A DNA stretch of 21,927 nt from contig SXQI01000049.1 in the NCBI GenBank assembly GCA_005793025.1, forward strand, positions 1 through 21,927, given 5' to 3'. A model generated the notes under the pieces. That model ran no database searches and was not told the origin of the DNA. It saw only the letters and a list, made by a program, of their open reading frames with translations. How positions within the stretch are numbered: position 1 is the first letter of the stretch; the number at the start of each line of letters is the position of its first letter. This stretch comes from Verrucomicrobiales bacterium (lineage in GTDB: Bacteria > Verrucomicrobiota > Verrucomicrobiia > Limisphaerales > SXQI01). The position numbers and the translations under genes were made by a program. Below, piece by piece: positions 1 to 7,673 of this stretch.

Positions 1-248
1 CCGAATGCTAGGCGCCCTGCCCCATCCCGTATCAGCGGGGCATATACGTCCCCGGCTCTGAGGGAAGCTCCGACAGAGACGCTTAACGCCTCCTGTCCTT
101 TTCCTAAATAAACCCCACCGCCGGGAATCTTTCCTGCCCGATACAATCCAGCCAACTTTTCATCCAAAACCCGTGCCTGTAACAACCAACGATAAGCGCG
201 CAGGAAAACGGCTCCCGAAGATTCGGGCTTATCTAGCGCGGGATTCAC
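1..248 (-). CDS. 2-oxo-acid dehydrogenase E1 component, alpha subunit (partial)
   Basis: Translating the minus strand gives about 82 N-terminal residues; the gene runs off the left edge. Visible stretches are YRWLLQARVLDEKLAGLYRAG, GKIPGGGVYLGKGQEAL and GDVYAPLIRDG. This is the N-terminal pattern of thiamine-diphosphate E1-alpha subunits (pyruvate or branched-chain 2-oxo-acid dehydrogenase), which decarboxylate a 2-oxo acid and pass the acyl group to lipoyl E2. The APLIRD form favours the generic 2-oxo-acid dehydrogenase branch, but the substrate cannot be told from this fragment. The start is uncertain: I chose GTG at 248; an in-frame GTG at 269 is the alternative; no ATG and no good ribosome site is present. 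It is divergent from ppdK, and both enzymes act around pyruvate. The stretch 249-435 holds no gene. Confidence 0.8.
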   Translation of the reverse strand, partial: MNPALDKPESSGAVFLRAYRWLLQARVLDEKLAGLYRAGKIPGGGVYLGKGQEALSVSVGASLRAGDVYAPLIRDGAGRLAF

Positions 249-347
249 TTGGGAAACACTCGAAAACACTCTGCAACTATGACGGAACCTCCATTACCTG
301 CCAAACCTTCTTTCTCGTCCAATTGTTGGCAAATCCTTCATTTTAGA

Positions 348-378
348 TTGACACTGCGGGGCTTCGGAGGGGTAATGT
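348..378 (+). promoter_or_regulatory. weak candidate promoter for ppdK
   Basis: A perfect -35 box TTGACA lies at 348-353. The best -10 candidate, TAATGT at 373-378, matches only half of TATAAT and sits 19 bp away, longer than ideal. It lies in the divergent gap between the E1-alpha gene and ppdK, about 58 bp before the ppdK start. The -35 is convincing by eye; the -10 is not. Confidence 0.25.
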
Positions 379-435
379 TCACACCAACGCGGTTCAGAAC
401 CTGTTGGGTGAATCCTGCGATCTGATATTGGAATT

Positions 436-3207
436 ATGGCGAAAGCACTTAAATACGTTTATACATTCGGAGCCGATAAGGCTGACGGTAACGGTTCGAT
501 GAAACCTTTGCTCGGTGGCAAGGGCGCAAACTTGGCGGAAATGACCCGCATTGGTTTACCGGTTCCTCCCGGGTTTACCATCACCACGGAGGTTTGTACT
601 TATTACTACGCCAATGGTCGTCGCTATCCAGTGGAACTGCAGCGTCAAATGGAGGGGGGCGTGGCAAACATGGAGAAGATCATGGGCTGCAAGTTCGGGG
701 ATGCTAAGGGCATGCCCTTGTTGGTAGCGGTGCGATCAGGGGCTAGGGATTCGATGCCCGGAATGATGGATACGATTTTGAATCTGGGGCTGAACGATGA
801 GACGGTTCTCTCGTTGGCAGCGGCGACTAAAAACGAGCGGTTCGCATGGGATTGCTATCGTCGGTTTATCCAGATGTATGGGGATGTGGTGCTGGGGGTG
901 CAGAAGAAGGAAGGCGAGGATCACGAACCGTTTGAAACCGTTATCGAAGGTTATAAGCACGCGGTTTATCACAAAGACATCGTTGATAGCGACCTGACGG
1001 CGGGTGATCAGAAAGAGTTAGTCAAACGATTCAAAGCTTTGGTCAAGGAGCGCACCGGAAAGGTGTTCCCAAATAGTGCGTGGGACCAACTGCGCGGGGC
1101 TGCGGGAGCTGTTTTCGGTTCGTGGATGAACGATCGAGCAACGGTTTATCGTCGCAAATACAACATTCCCACGGAATGGGGAACTGCAGTCAACGTTCAA
1201 GCGATGGTATACGGGAACACCGGTGAAACATCCGGTTCGGGAGTCGCGTTCACAAGGAATCCAGCGAACGGGACTAACGAGTTTTATGGCGAGTTCTTAA
1301 TCAACGCTCAGGGTGAGGACGTGGTGGCTGGAGTGCGCACCCCAGAACCAGTGTTGAAGTTGAAGGACGTGATGCCGAAGTCTTATGCGGAGTTGTTGCG
1401 GGTTCGAAAGACCCTCGAGAAACACTTCAAGGATGTTCAAGATATCGAGTTCACCATTCAAGAAGGTCGTTTGTTCATGCTCCAGACGCGGAACGGAAAA
1501 CGGACGGCGATGGCGGCTCTCAAATTCTCCATGGACATGGTGAAGGAGAAATTGATCGATTGGGAAACAGCAATCCTCCGGAATCCAGCCGATCAACTCG
1601 ATCAGTTGCTGGCACCTGTTTTCGACCTCGCTGAGCTCAAAACGACCAAAGTGATTGCAACCGGTCTGCCCGCAGGCCCGGGTGCTGCTACTGGACAGGT
1701 TTACTTCAATGCCGACCGCGCAGTGCAAGCCGCCGATAAGGGACAAAAAGTCCTTCTCGTTCGTGTTGAAACATCTCCCGAGGACCTTCGTGGAATGATC
1801 GCGGCAGAGGGGATTTTGACAGCACGCGGTGGTGTGAGTTCGCATGCGGCCCTTGTGGCACGGCAAATGGGAAAAGTCTGCGTTTGCGGTGCTGCGGCAT
1901 TAGTCGTGGATTACGATCGCAAGACTGTCACCGTTGAAGGAAATACTTATCAAGAGGGCGATTTCCTCTCGATTGATGGCACGTCAGGGAAAGTCTATGG
2001 CGGCAAAATCAAGACTGCCCCTTCGGAGATCATCGCAGGTCTGATCAATGGTGACAAAGCGGCGCAGGCGACTGAAAAATTTAAGAATTACGTGCAGTTG
2101 ATGAAGTGGTGCGCCAAAGCCAGCCGGATGCAAGTCCGTACGAACGCGGACACCCCGGAACAAACCTCGAACGCACTGGCCTTCGGTGCCACAGGTATCG
2201 GCCTCACCCGCACGGAACACATGTTCTTTGAAGGGGATCGTATCAACGCGATGCGCGAAATGATCCTTGCTGATTCGTTAGCAGATCGTGAAGCCGCTTT
2301 GGCCAAATTGCTTCCGTATCAACGATCCGATTTCTTTGGTATTTTCAAAGAACTGAAGGGTTATCCAGCCACAATTCGTTTCTTGGATCCACCATTGCAC
2401 GAATTCCTGCCGCATTCGAAGGAGCAACAACTCGATTTAGCGAAACAACTTGGTGTTCCTGTTGAGAAAATCATGAACCGCGTGCACGAACTGCACGAGT
2501 TCAATCCGATGCTCGGTTTCCGAGGCTGCCGACTAGGGATCAAATACCCTGAAATCACACGAATGCAAGCTCGTGCCGTGTTCGAGGCGGCAGCAGAAGC
2601 CAATAAAAAAGGTTTCAAAGCCAAACCAGAAATCATGATCCCGCTCGTTGGGTTCAAGAAGGAACTGGATTTGCAAGTCGCTGTTGTCCACGAAACCGCG
2701 GCCGCTGTGCAGAAGGAAACCAAAACTAAAATCGCTTATAGTGTCGGAACAATGATCGAAGTTCCTCGCGGTGCTCTAACCGCAGACGAAATCGCGCATA
2801 CCGCCGAGTTCTTTAGTTTTGGAACCAATGACCTCACACAGACCTGCCTCGGCATGTCGCGTGACGATTCGGGAAGCTTCCTCGCTCCTTATCAAGAATC
2901 AGAGATCATGAAGAAGAATCCTTTCGCCACTATCGACCAGACTGGTGTGGGAGGATTGATGCAGATCGCGATTGAGAAGGGTCGCCAAACACGACCAGAA
3001 ATCAAGTTAGGAATCTGTGGCGAACACGGAGGCGAACCGGATTCAGTCAAATTCTGTCATCGCCTTGGGCTCAATTACGTGAGTTGTTCTCCGTTCCGTG
3101 TGCCCGTTGCACGACTCGCATCCGCACAAGCTGCACTCGAAGAAAAACGGTCGGCAGCTAAATCTGCTCCAATCAAGAAATCTGTGACCAAGAAGCGGAA
3201 GAAATAA
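436..3207 (+). CDS. ppdK: pyruvate, phosphate dikinase (PPDK)
   Basis: Interconverts pyruvate + ATP + Pi and phosphoenolpyruvate + AMP + PPi in the cytoplasm, linking glycolysis and gluconeogenesis. The 923-residue product has the whole PPDK order: an N-terminal ATP-grasp nucleotide-binding domain starting with GGKGANLAEMTRIGLPVPPG (about 27-46); a central phosphohistidine domain with GGVSSHAALVARQMGK, where His470 is the expected phosphate carrier; and a C-terminal PEP/pyruvate TIM barrel ending in GICGEHGGEP and YVSCSPFRVPVARLA, with Cys884 as the catalytic cysteine. Bacterial PPDKs are usually about 870-890 residues. The extra length is partly a lysine-rich C-terminal tail (last ~22 residues, ending KKRKK) beyond the catalytic barrel. 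The ATG at 436 fits the family N-terminus. An intrinsic terminator follows 25 bp after the stop. Confidence 0.97.
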   Translation: MAKALKYVYTFGADKADGNGSMKPLLGGKGANLAEMTRIGLPVPPGFTITTEVCTYYYANGRRYPVELQRQMEGGVANMEKIMGCKFGDAKGMPLLVAVRSGARDSMPGMMDTILNLGLNDETVLSLAAATKNERFAWDCYRRFIQMYGDVVLGVQKKEGEDHEPFETVIEGYKHAVYHKDIVDSDLTAGDQKELVKRFKALVKERTGKVFPNSAWDQLRGAAGAVFGSWMNDRATVYRRKYNIPTEWGTAVNVQAMVYGNTGETSGSGVAFTRNPANGTNEFYGEFLINAQGEDVVAGVRTPEPVLKLKDVMPKSYAELLRVRKTLEKHFKDVQDIEFTIQEGRLFMLQTRNGKRTAMAALKFSMDMVKEKLIDWETAILRNPADQLDQLLAPVFDLAELKTTKVIATGLPAGPGAATGQVYFNADRAVQAADKGQKVLLVRVETSPEDLRGMIAAEGILTARGGVSSHAALVARQMGKVCVCGAAALVVDYDRKTVTVEGNTYQEGDFLSIDGTSGKVYGGKIKTAPSEIIAGLINGDKAAQATEKFKNYVQLMKWCAKASRMQVRTNADTPEQTSNALAFGATGIGLTRTEHMFFEGDRINAMREMILADSLADREAALAKLLPYQRSDFFGIFKELKGYPATIRFLDPPLHEFLPHSKEQQLDLAKQLGVPVEKIMNRVHELHEFNPMLGFRGCRLGIKYPEITRMQARAVFEAAAEANKKGFKAKPEIMIPLVGFKKELDLQVAVVHETAAAVQKETKTKIAYSVGTMIEVPRGALTADEIAHTAEFFSFGTNDLTQTCLGMSRDDSGSFLAPYQESEIMKKNPFATIDQTGVGGLMQIAIEKGRQTRPEIKLGICGEHGGEPDSVKFCHRLGLNYVSCSPFRVPVARLASAQAALEEKRSAAKSAPIKKSVTKKRKK

Positions 3208-3232
3208 ACTCCGATTAGTCTTGGATCTTATC

Positions 3233-3263
3233 AAGCCGCTTCGTTTCACGGAGCGGCTTTTTT
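3233..3263 (+). terminator. intrinsic terminator of ppdK
   Basis: AAGCCGCT (3233-3240) pairs perfectly with AGCGGCTT (3252-3259) around an 11-nt loop and is followed by a run of six T (3258-3263). It lies 25 bp after the ppdK stop and just before the 3' end of the convergent oxidoreductase gene. There is no T-run for the opposite direction, so it should act on the plus strand only. Confidence 0.85.
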
Positions 3264-3274
3264 CTTCCTTTCGA

Positions 3275-4285
3275 TTAGGGTTGAATCGTCGCCTTGGCAC
3301 GAGCTTTGTCGATAACCTCCTTTAGGCTAACCTCAGCACCACCCCGACGCTTACTCTCATCTGCCGCTTCCATAAACGCGTAGAGTTCTAACATTTCATC
3401 CAGACTAACCGGCGGAGGCCCACCCTTAAACATCTTAACAATCTCTACCAATAAAACATCATAACCGTCGAACGATCCTACCGTGGCTTCACCTTTTTCT
3501 CCGATTGCCTTTCCTCCATAACCTGAACGATCCTTGCCATTTTCTTCGCGGAAAACACCCGTTCTTCCTCCTTTCCAAACACCAATCACCTCGATCTTCC
3601 CGTCTGCGGTGACCCCGCGTTTCACCGTTTCGCAGCCTACCCCCATCACGGTGAACAAAGCTTCGCACCCATGAACTCCATACCAGTAAAGATCCGTATG
3701 AGTTGGCTCAAGCTTGGCTGGGCTAAAAGTCTCAGCCTTCAGCACTACTCCTAAAGAACCTTTCCGAACAGCTTGGGTCGTTTTGGCAAACCTTAAAGAT
3801 GATGAACAAAAAACCGGGACTTGAGATTTCTTGGCAAGATCAAGAATCTGAATTACATCGACTAAATTTCCACCCAAAGGTTTATCGATGAACACGGGTT
3901 TCTTCGCTGCAAGCAACGGTTTGAGCTGCTCTAAATGGACTCGACCATCATTGGATTCCAGAAAAACTACATCGACCTTTTTGACTAGTTCCTCGATCGA
4001 ATCGGTAATCTCAACCCCTAGTCCTCGCACAACTTTCGTGTAATCGGAGACGCGAACGGTGCTGCTGGTGATATCCTTGCTGCCTTGAGGGAAGGCTGCG
4101 ACCACTTTGACCCCTTGGAAATCAGCGAGGTTTTCAACTTTTTTTGGTCCCTTGTTCAATGTTTCTGCAAATGCGGTGGCATGGGAAGTATCCAACCCAA
4201 TGATACCGGCGCGAATCAACGCCCGGTCTTCTCCAAAGCCAGCCGTGGTGAGAGCCAATAATGCGATTAAAATGATGATGGGCAT
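3275..4285 (-). CDS. exported Gfo/Idh/MocA-family oxidoreductase
   Basis: A 336-residue protein starting MPIIILIALLALTTAGFGED, a hydrophobic export signal; the mature part would begin near residue 18-20. A Rossmann-type N-terminal half follows (AGIIGLDTSHATAFAETL), then the family's lysine motif as DKP (Asp134-Lys135-Pro136) instead of the usual EKP, then a second domain with YWYGVHGCEAL, where the family has its catalytic His. Members are NAD(P)-dependent sugar or cyclitol oxidoreductases; exported members are common in Planctomycetes and Verrucomicrobia, and the substrate here is unknown. The open frame extends upstream to an ATG at 4426, but that N-terminus is not signal-like and would overlap the divergent GH84 gene. 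An in-frame GTG at 4324 would give the signal peptide a basic N-region and is a fair alternative start. Confidence 0.85.
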   Translation of the reverse strand: MPIIILIALLALTTAGFGEDRALIRAGIIGLDTSHATAFAETLNKGPKKVENLADFQGVKVVAAFPQGSKDITSSTVRVSDYTKVVRGLGVEITDSIEELVKKVDVVFLESNDGRVHLEQLKPLLAAKKPVFIDKPLGGNLVDVIQILDLAKKSQVPVFCSSSLRFAKTTQAVRKGSLGVVLKAETFSPAKLEPTHTDLYWYGVHGCEALFTVMGVGCETVKRGVTADGKIEVIGVWKGGRTGVFREENGKDRSGYGGKAIGEKGEATVGSFDGYDVLLVEIVKMFKGGPPPVSLDEMLELYAFMEAADESKRRGGAEVSLKEVIDKARAKATIQP

Positions 4286-4413
4286 TTCCAGAGGCTCAGC
4301 GAGGCGATGCGTTCGGTCAAGCACGGGTTTTTCTGAGCCGAACTGAAAGTCACCTTGCCAATCCAAGCCTTCGACAATTAGGCTACGGCACCAATATTGA
4401 TGAACCCCAGCAC

Positions 4414-5781
4414 ATGCTCGAACCATTAGAATTCATCTCCGGCGTGATCGAAGGGTTTTACGGGGAACCTTGGACGCAGGCCGAACGGCTCAAACTTTTC
4501 GACCAGATGAAAGTATTAGGGTTGAACACCTATTTTTATGGTCCAAAAGACGATCTCAAACATCGAACGATCTGGCGTGAGCTTTATTCTGATTCAGAGA
4601 TCGGAATTCTCTCCGAAATCATTACTGCCTGCGACCAACGAACCCTTCGATTTATCTACGGACTAGGTCCCGGTTTGGATGTCCGCTACTCGGATGAGTC
4701 TGATTATGAATGCGTTTGTCGGCGATTTGATCAGTTGATCACGCTGGGTTGTCGAAATTTCGCAATCTTGTTCGACGATATTCCGGACCGCATGGACGCC
4801 ACCGACGCGTCACGGTTCAGTTCCTTTGCTCATGCCCAGTGTCATCTTACTAACAGATTGTTCGAGAGGACCCGGTGTGAGTGCCCCGAGGTGAGACTAT
4901 TTTTCTGTCCCACCCCCTACTGTGGTCGAATGGCTGAGTCTAAACTTGGCGGTCCAGATTACCTTTCAATTCTGGGAAAAGAACTCCATCCCGAAATCGA
5001 GATTTTTTGGACGGGTCCGGAGATCATTTCGCAAGAGATCACCGTAGAATCTATCCGAGACCTACAAGAACAACTGCGTCGCAAACCCCTGCTTTGGGAT
5101 AATCTCCATGCCAACGACTACGACATGCGGCGGTTTTTTTGCGGCCCGTACACTGGTCGTCCCTTGGAAATAAAGGAACTCGTGAGCGGGGTAATGCTCA
5201 ATCCAAACAATGATTTCCCTCTGAATTTTGTTCCATTTCACACGATGGCGGCCTTTCTCAATGCTGTCGGCCCTTGGGATCCTCGAGAGGGATACTTAGC
5301 AGCCATGATGGAGTGGTTGCCGAGTTTTGAAACGGTTCACGGCTCGATTTCACTGGACGAGTTAATTCTCCTCGGAGACTGTTTTTACCTGCCATTCCAA
5401 GATGGGCCCGAGGCTGAGGAACTTTACAATAATGCACAGCTATTGATGGGCCCTCAGACACATTGTTGGGAGAAGGCTGCCAGAGTTTTTCGAGTGCGAG
5501 CGAGTCAACTCAAGTTGCTGTGCACTCGACTGACAGAGCTTCGTGATCGCCGTTTATTCTATGCCCTAAGCGGTCGTATTTGGGAATTACGTGAGGAACT
5601 TGATTTTCTGGAGCGATACCTCGCTTATCGTGAAAACCAGAATGTTCCCCATCCCAATTTCGCCTCCGAATGTCACCATTTGGGCACCTATCGAGGAGGA
5701 ATCGTGGCTCGACTCCAGAGGTTAATGACTCGTTATCCCGATGGATCTTTTCAACCCACAGAACCCCCTCTCTTCGCATGA
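4414..5781 (+). CDS. GH84 beta-N-acetylglucosaminidase, animal O-GlcNAcase-like, with stalk domain
   Basis: A 455-residue protein with no signal peptide, so probably cytoplasmic. Residues ~7-290 form the GH84 catalytic barrel: GVIEGFYGEPW (10-20), NTYFYGPKDD with Lys45, the catalytic acid pair in FAILFDDI (Asp121-Asp122, matching Asp174-Asp175 of human OGA), CPTPYCG, FWTGPEI and WDNLHANDYD (228-237). The family removes terminal beta-GlcNAc by substrate-assisted catalysis through an oxazoline intermediate. Residues ~310-455 look like the OGA helical stalk: ISLDELILLGDCFYLPF, CTRLTELRDRRLFYALSGRIW and YRGGIVARLQRL each resemble human stalk segments. The match is to the animal enzyme rather than to secreted NagJ-type bacterial enzymes. 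The stop overlaps the next start (ATGA), so translation is probably coupled to the GNAT gene. The physiological substrate is unknown: O-GlcNAc protein, a GlcNAc oligosaccharide or a muropeptide. Confidence 0.93.
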   Translation: MLEPLEFISGVIEGFYGEPWTQAERLKLFDQMKVLGLNTYFYGPKDDLKHRTIWRELYSDSEIGILSEIITACDQRTLRFIYGLGPGLDVRYSDESDYECVCRRFDQLITLGCRNFAILFDDIPDRMDATDASRFSSFAHAQCHLTNRLFERTRCECPEVRLFFCPTPYCGRMAESKLGGPDYLSILGKELHPEIEIFWTGPEIISQEITVESIRDLQEQLRRKPLLWDNLHANDYDMRRFFCGPYTGRPLEIKELVSGVMLNPNNDFPLNFVPFHTMAAFLNAVGPWDPREGYLAAMMEWLPSFETVHGSISLDELILLGDCFYLPFQDGPEAEELYNNAQLLMGPQTHCWEKAARVFRVRASQLKLLCTRLTELRDRRLFYALSGRIWELREELDFLERYLAYRENQNVPHPNFASECHHLGTYRGGIVARLQRLMTRYPDGSFQPTEPPLFA

Positions 5782-6416
5782 ATCGTGAGTTTCGCATTCG
5801 CCCTGCGAGAACTGGGGATGAACCGGGGGCTTATTATGTCTGCCTGAAAACTGGCGACTACGGGAAGGACGGGGAACCATTCTATCGTGAGGATCCTGAT
5901 GCACTGGGAAGGATTTTTGTAGGCCCGTACTTGGCATTTGAACCCGAACTTTCACTCATCTTGGAAGACGATGAGGGAATTTGCGGGTATGCCTTGGGAG
6001 CATTTGATTCCCACCAATTTTTTGCCCGTTATGAAGCGGAGTGGCGACCGGCATTGTGCTTGAATTACCCTCGTCCGATCGGAAATTCATCACTTTGGAC
6101 ACGGTCGGATCAGATCCACATCTTGTATCACGAGCCTGATTATTATTGCCCTGAACCGTATAAGGACTATCCCTCGCATCTCCATATCGACTTACTCCCT
6201 CGGGCTCAGAATCTTGGATTCGGTCGGCGAATGTTGGAACAGGTGATCGAAAAACTTCGCCAGCGCGGTTCTGCCGGAGCCCATTTGGGTGTCAGTGTCC
6301 CTAACGAGGTCGCACTTGGTTTTTACCAACGATTGGGCTTCTCAGAGCTAATCCGTGTCGGCACCGGAAACGATGGTTGTATTTACATGGGAAAAAAACT
6401 CATACAAAGCACATGA
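5778..6416 (+). CDS. GNAT acetyltransferase resembling the C-terminal domain of animal O-GlcNAcase
   Basis: A 212-residue protein whose ATG overlaps the GH84 stop (ATGA). An upstream in-frame start at 5670 would lie inside the GH84 gene and adds residues unlike a GNAT. The fold is a GNAT: FRIRPARTGDE at the start, the central strands LSLILEDDEGICGYALG (about 63-79), an acetyl-CoA pyrophosphate loop QNLGFGRRM fitting Q/R-x-x-G-x-G/A, and a C-terminal FYQRLGFSEL. The central motif is very close to human OGA's VLEDEDGICGYALG, so it looks homologous to the OGA pseudo-acetyltransferase domain. The animal domain lacks a working acetyl-CoA site, whereas here the loop is present, so this protein may be an active N-acetyltransferase. 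The acceptor is not known; an amino sugar would suit its neighbours. Its own stop overlaps the next gene by ATGA as well. Confidence 0.9.
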   Translation: MNREFRIRPARTGDEPGAYYVCLKTGDYGKDGEPFYREDPDALGRIFVGPYLAFEPELSLILEDDEGICGYALGAFDSHQFFARYEAEWRPALCLNYPRPIGNSSLWTRSDQIHILYHEPDYYCPEPYKDYPSHLHIDLLPRAQNLGFGRRMLEQVIEKLRQRGSAGAHLGVSVPNEVALGFYQRLGFSELIRVGTGNDGCIYMGKKLIQST

Positions 6417-7660
6417 TCCAAAAATTAGCGTTGATTGGAGGAAACCCCGTCCGAACCAAACCATTCCCATCTTGGCCAATTCATAACAAAACTGAGGAAA
6501 AAAGCTTACTCCGAACACTTCGGAGCGGCGATTGGGGACGGCTACAAGGTAAGGAAGTCTCTCGTTTTGAGAACCATTTCGCCACAGCACACGGTTGTGC
6601 CCACGGTGTTGCGGTGGTGAACGGAACTGTGTCGCTTCGCATTGGTTTGTTGGCGGCGGGTATAGAAGCGGAGGATGAGGTAATCGTCCCACCCTACACC
6701 TTTCTATCCACGGCAACTGCGGTCATCGAATGCAACGCTGTGCCCGTTTTCGCCGACATAGACCTGCACACGTTTAACCTCGATCCAACCGCCGTTGAAG
6801 CTGCAATCACCCCTCGCACCAAAGCAATTATCCCAGTCCACTTCGCGGGCCAACCCGCCGACATGCGGTCGATTATGGCGATCGCGAAGAAGCACAACCT
6901 GTTCGTGGTGGAGGACGCAGCACATGCTCATGGGGCCAGTTACGAAAACCGTCCGGCTGGATCTATCGGAGATATAGGTTCATTTTCATTTCAATCCAGC
7001 AAAAACATGACCGCTGGAGAAGGTGGCATCATCACCACAAACAATGAGAACCTTGCCGAATCTTGCCGATCGATCCAGAGCTGCGGTCGGATTCCCGGAG
7101 GCCCTTGGTACGAACACCATGTGATTTCAGGGAATTATCGCTTAGGGGAGTTTCAAGGAGCTATCCTGAGTTGCCAGCTTGCGCGACTCGAGGAACAAAC
7201 TAGTCGCCGAGATCGCAATGGACAATACCTCGCGGCAAAGCTTTCACAATTGCCGGGTATCTATCCTCAAAAACGTCCGTCGGATTGCACACGCCATAGT
7301 TACCACCTATTCATGTTGCGAATCGAAGCAGCGACTTTCGGAATTTCTCGCAATCGAGTGGTTGAGGCACTTTGTGCTGAAGGGATCCCCTGTTCCGCTG
7401 GTTACGCCTACTCACTTCCACAGCAACCTCTGTTCAAGAATAAAGCGTTCGGGCCCTATGTTCCTCGGGCTCGCTCACGATTAAACTTCGCCAAAGCTCA
7501 TTGCCCGAACAGCGATCTATTGTGTCAGGAACAATGCCTCTGGTTGGGGCAAAACTTGTTCCTAGGTTCACGTAAAGATATGGACGACATCGCTCGTGCC
7601 TTCGAGAAAATCTACAACCAACGAAACTCACTCAATTCCAGAACCTCTGCCAACCCTTAA
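6413..7660 (+). CDS. DegT/DnrJ/EryC1/StrS-family PLP aminotransferase
   Basis: A 415-residue PLP-dependent sugar aminotransferase. The start MIQKLALIGGNPVRTKPFPSW is the family's usual opening and its ATG overlaps the GNAT stop; the longer reading frame from 6377 is not needed. Features include a glycine-rich substrate region, VVEDAAHAHGA with Asp168 contacting the PLP ring nitrogen, and FSFQSSKNMTAGEGG with Lys197 as the Schiff-base lysine. The family transfers an amino group, generally from Glu or Gln, to keto-sugars (often nucleotide-linked) or to cyclitols such as the AHBA precursor. Nothing in the sequence fixes the substrate. Its place in an operon with a hexosaminidase, an acetyltransferase and a sugar permease points to amino-sugar chemistry. 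It is separated by only 13 bp from the EIIC gene. Confidence 0.9.
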   Translation: MIQKLALIGGNPVRTKPFPSWPIHNKTEEKSLLRTLRSGDWGRLQGKEVSRFENHFATAHGCAHGVAVVNGTVSLRIGLLAAGIEAEDEVIVPPYTFLSTATAVIECNAVPVFADIDLHTFNLDPTAVEAAITPRTKAIIPVHFAGQPADMRSIMAIAKKHNLFVVEDAAHAHGASYENRPAGSIGDIGSFSFQSSKNMTAGEGGIITTNNENLAESCRSIQSCGRIPGGPWYEHHVISGNYRLGEFQGAILSCQLARLEEQTSRRDRNGQYLAAKLSQLPGIYPQKRPSDCTRHSYHLFMLRIEAATFGISRNRVVEALCAEGIPCSAGYAYSLPQQPLFKNKAFGPYVPRARSRLNFAKAHCPNSDLLCQEQCLWLGQNLFLGSRKDMDDIARAFEKIYNQRNSLNSRTSANP

Positions 7661-7673
7661 TCGAAGGATCCTC

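Noticed and set aside
1297..1866. 189-codon open frame on the minus strand inside ppdK
   Set aside because: It is antisense to an unmistakable ppdK, resembles no family I know, and its length is explained by the codon use of the real gene.
4286..4426. 47-residue N-terminal extension of the exported oxidoreductase
   Set aside because: It is polar with cysteines and tryptophans, would bury the export signal and would overlap the divergent GH84 start.
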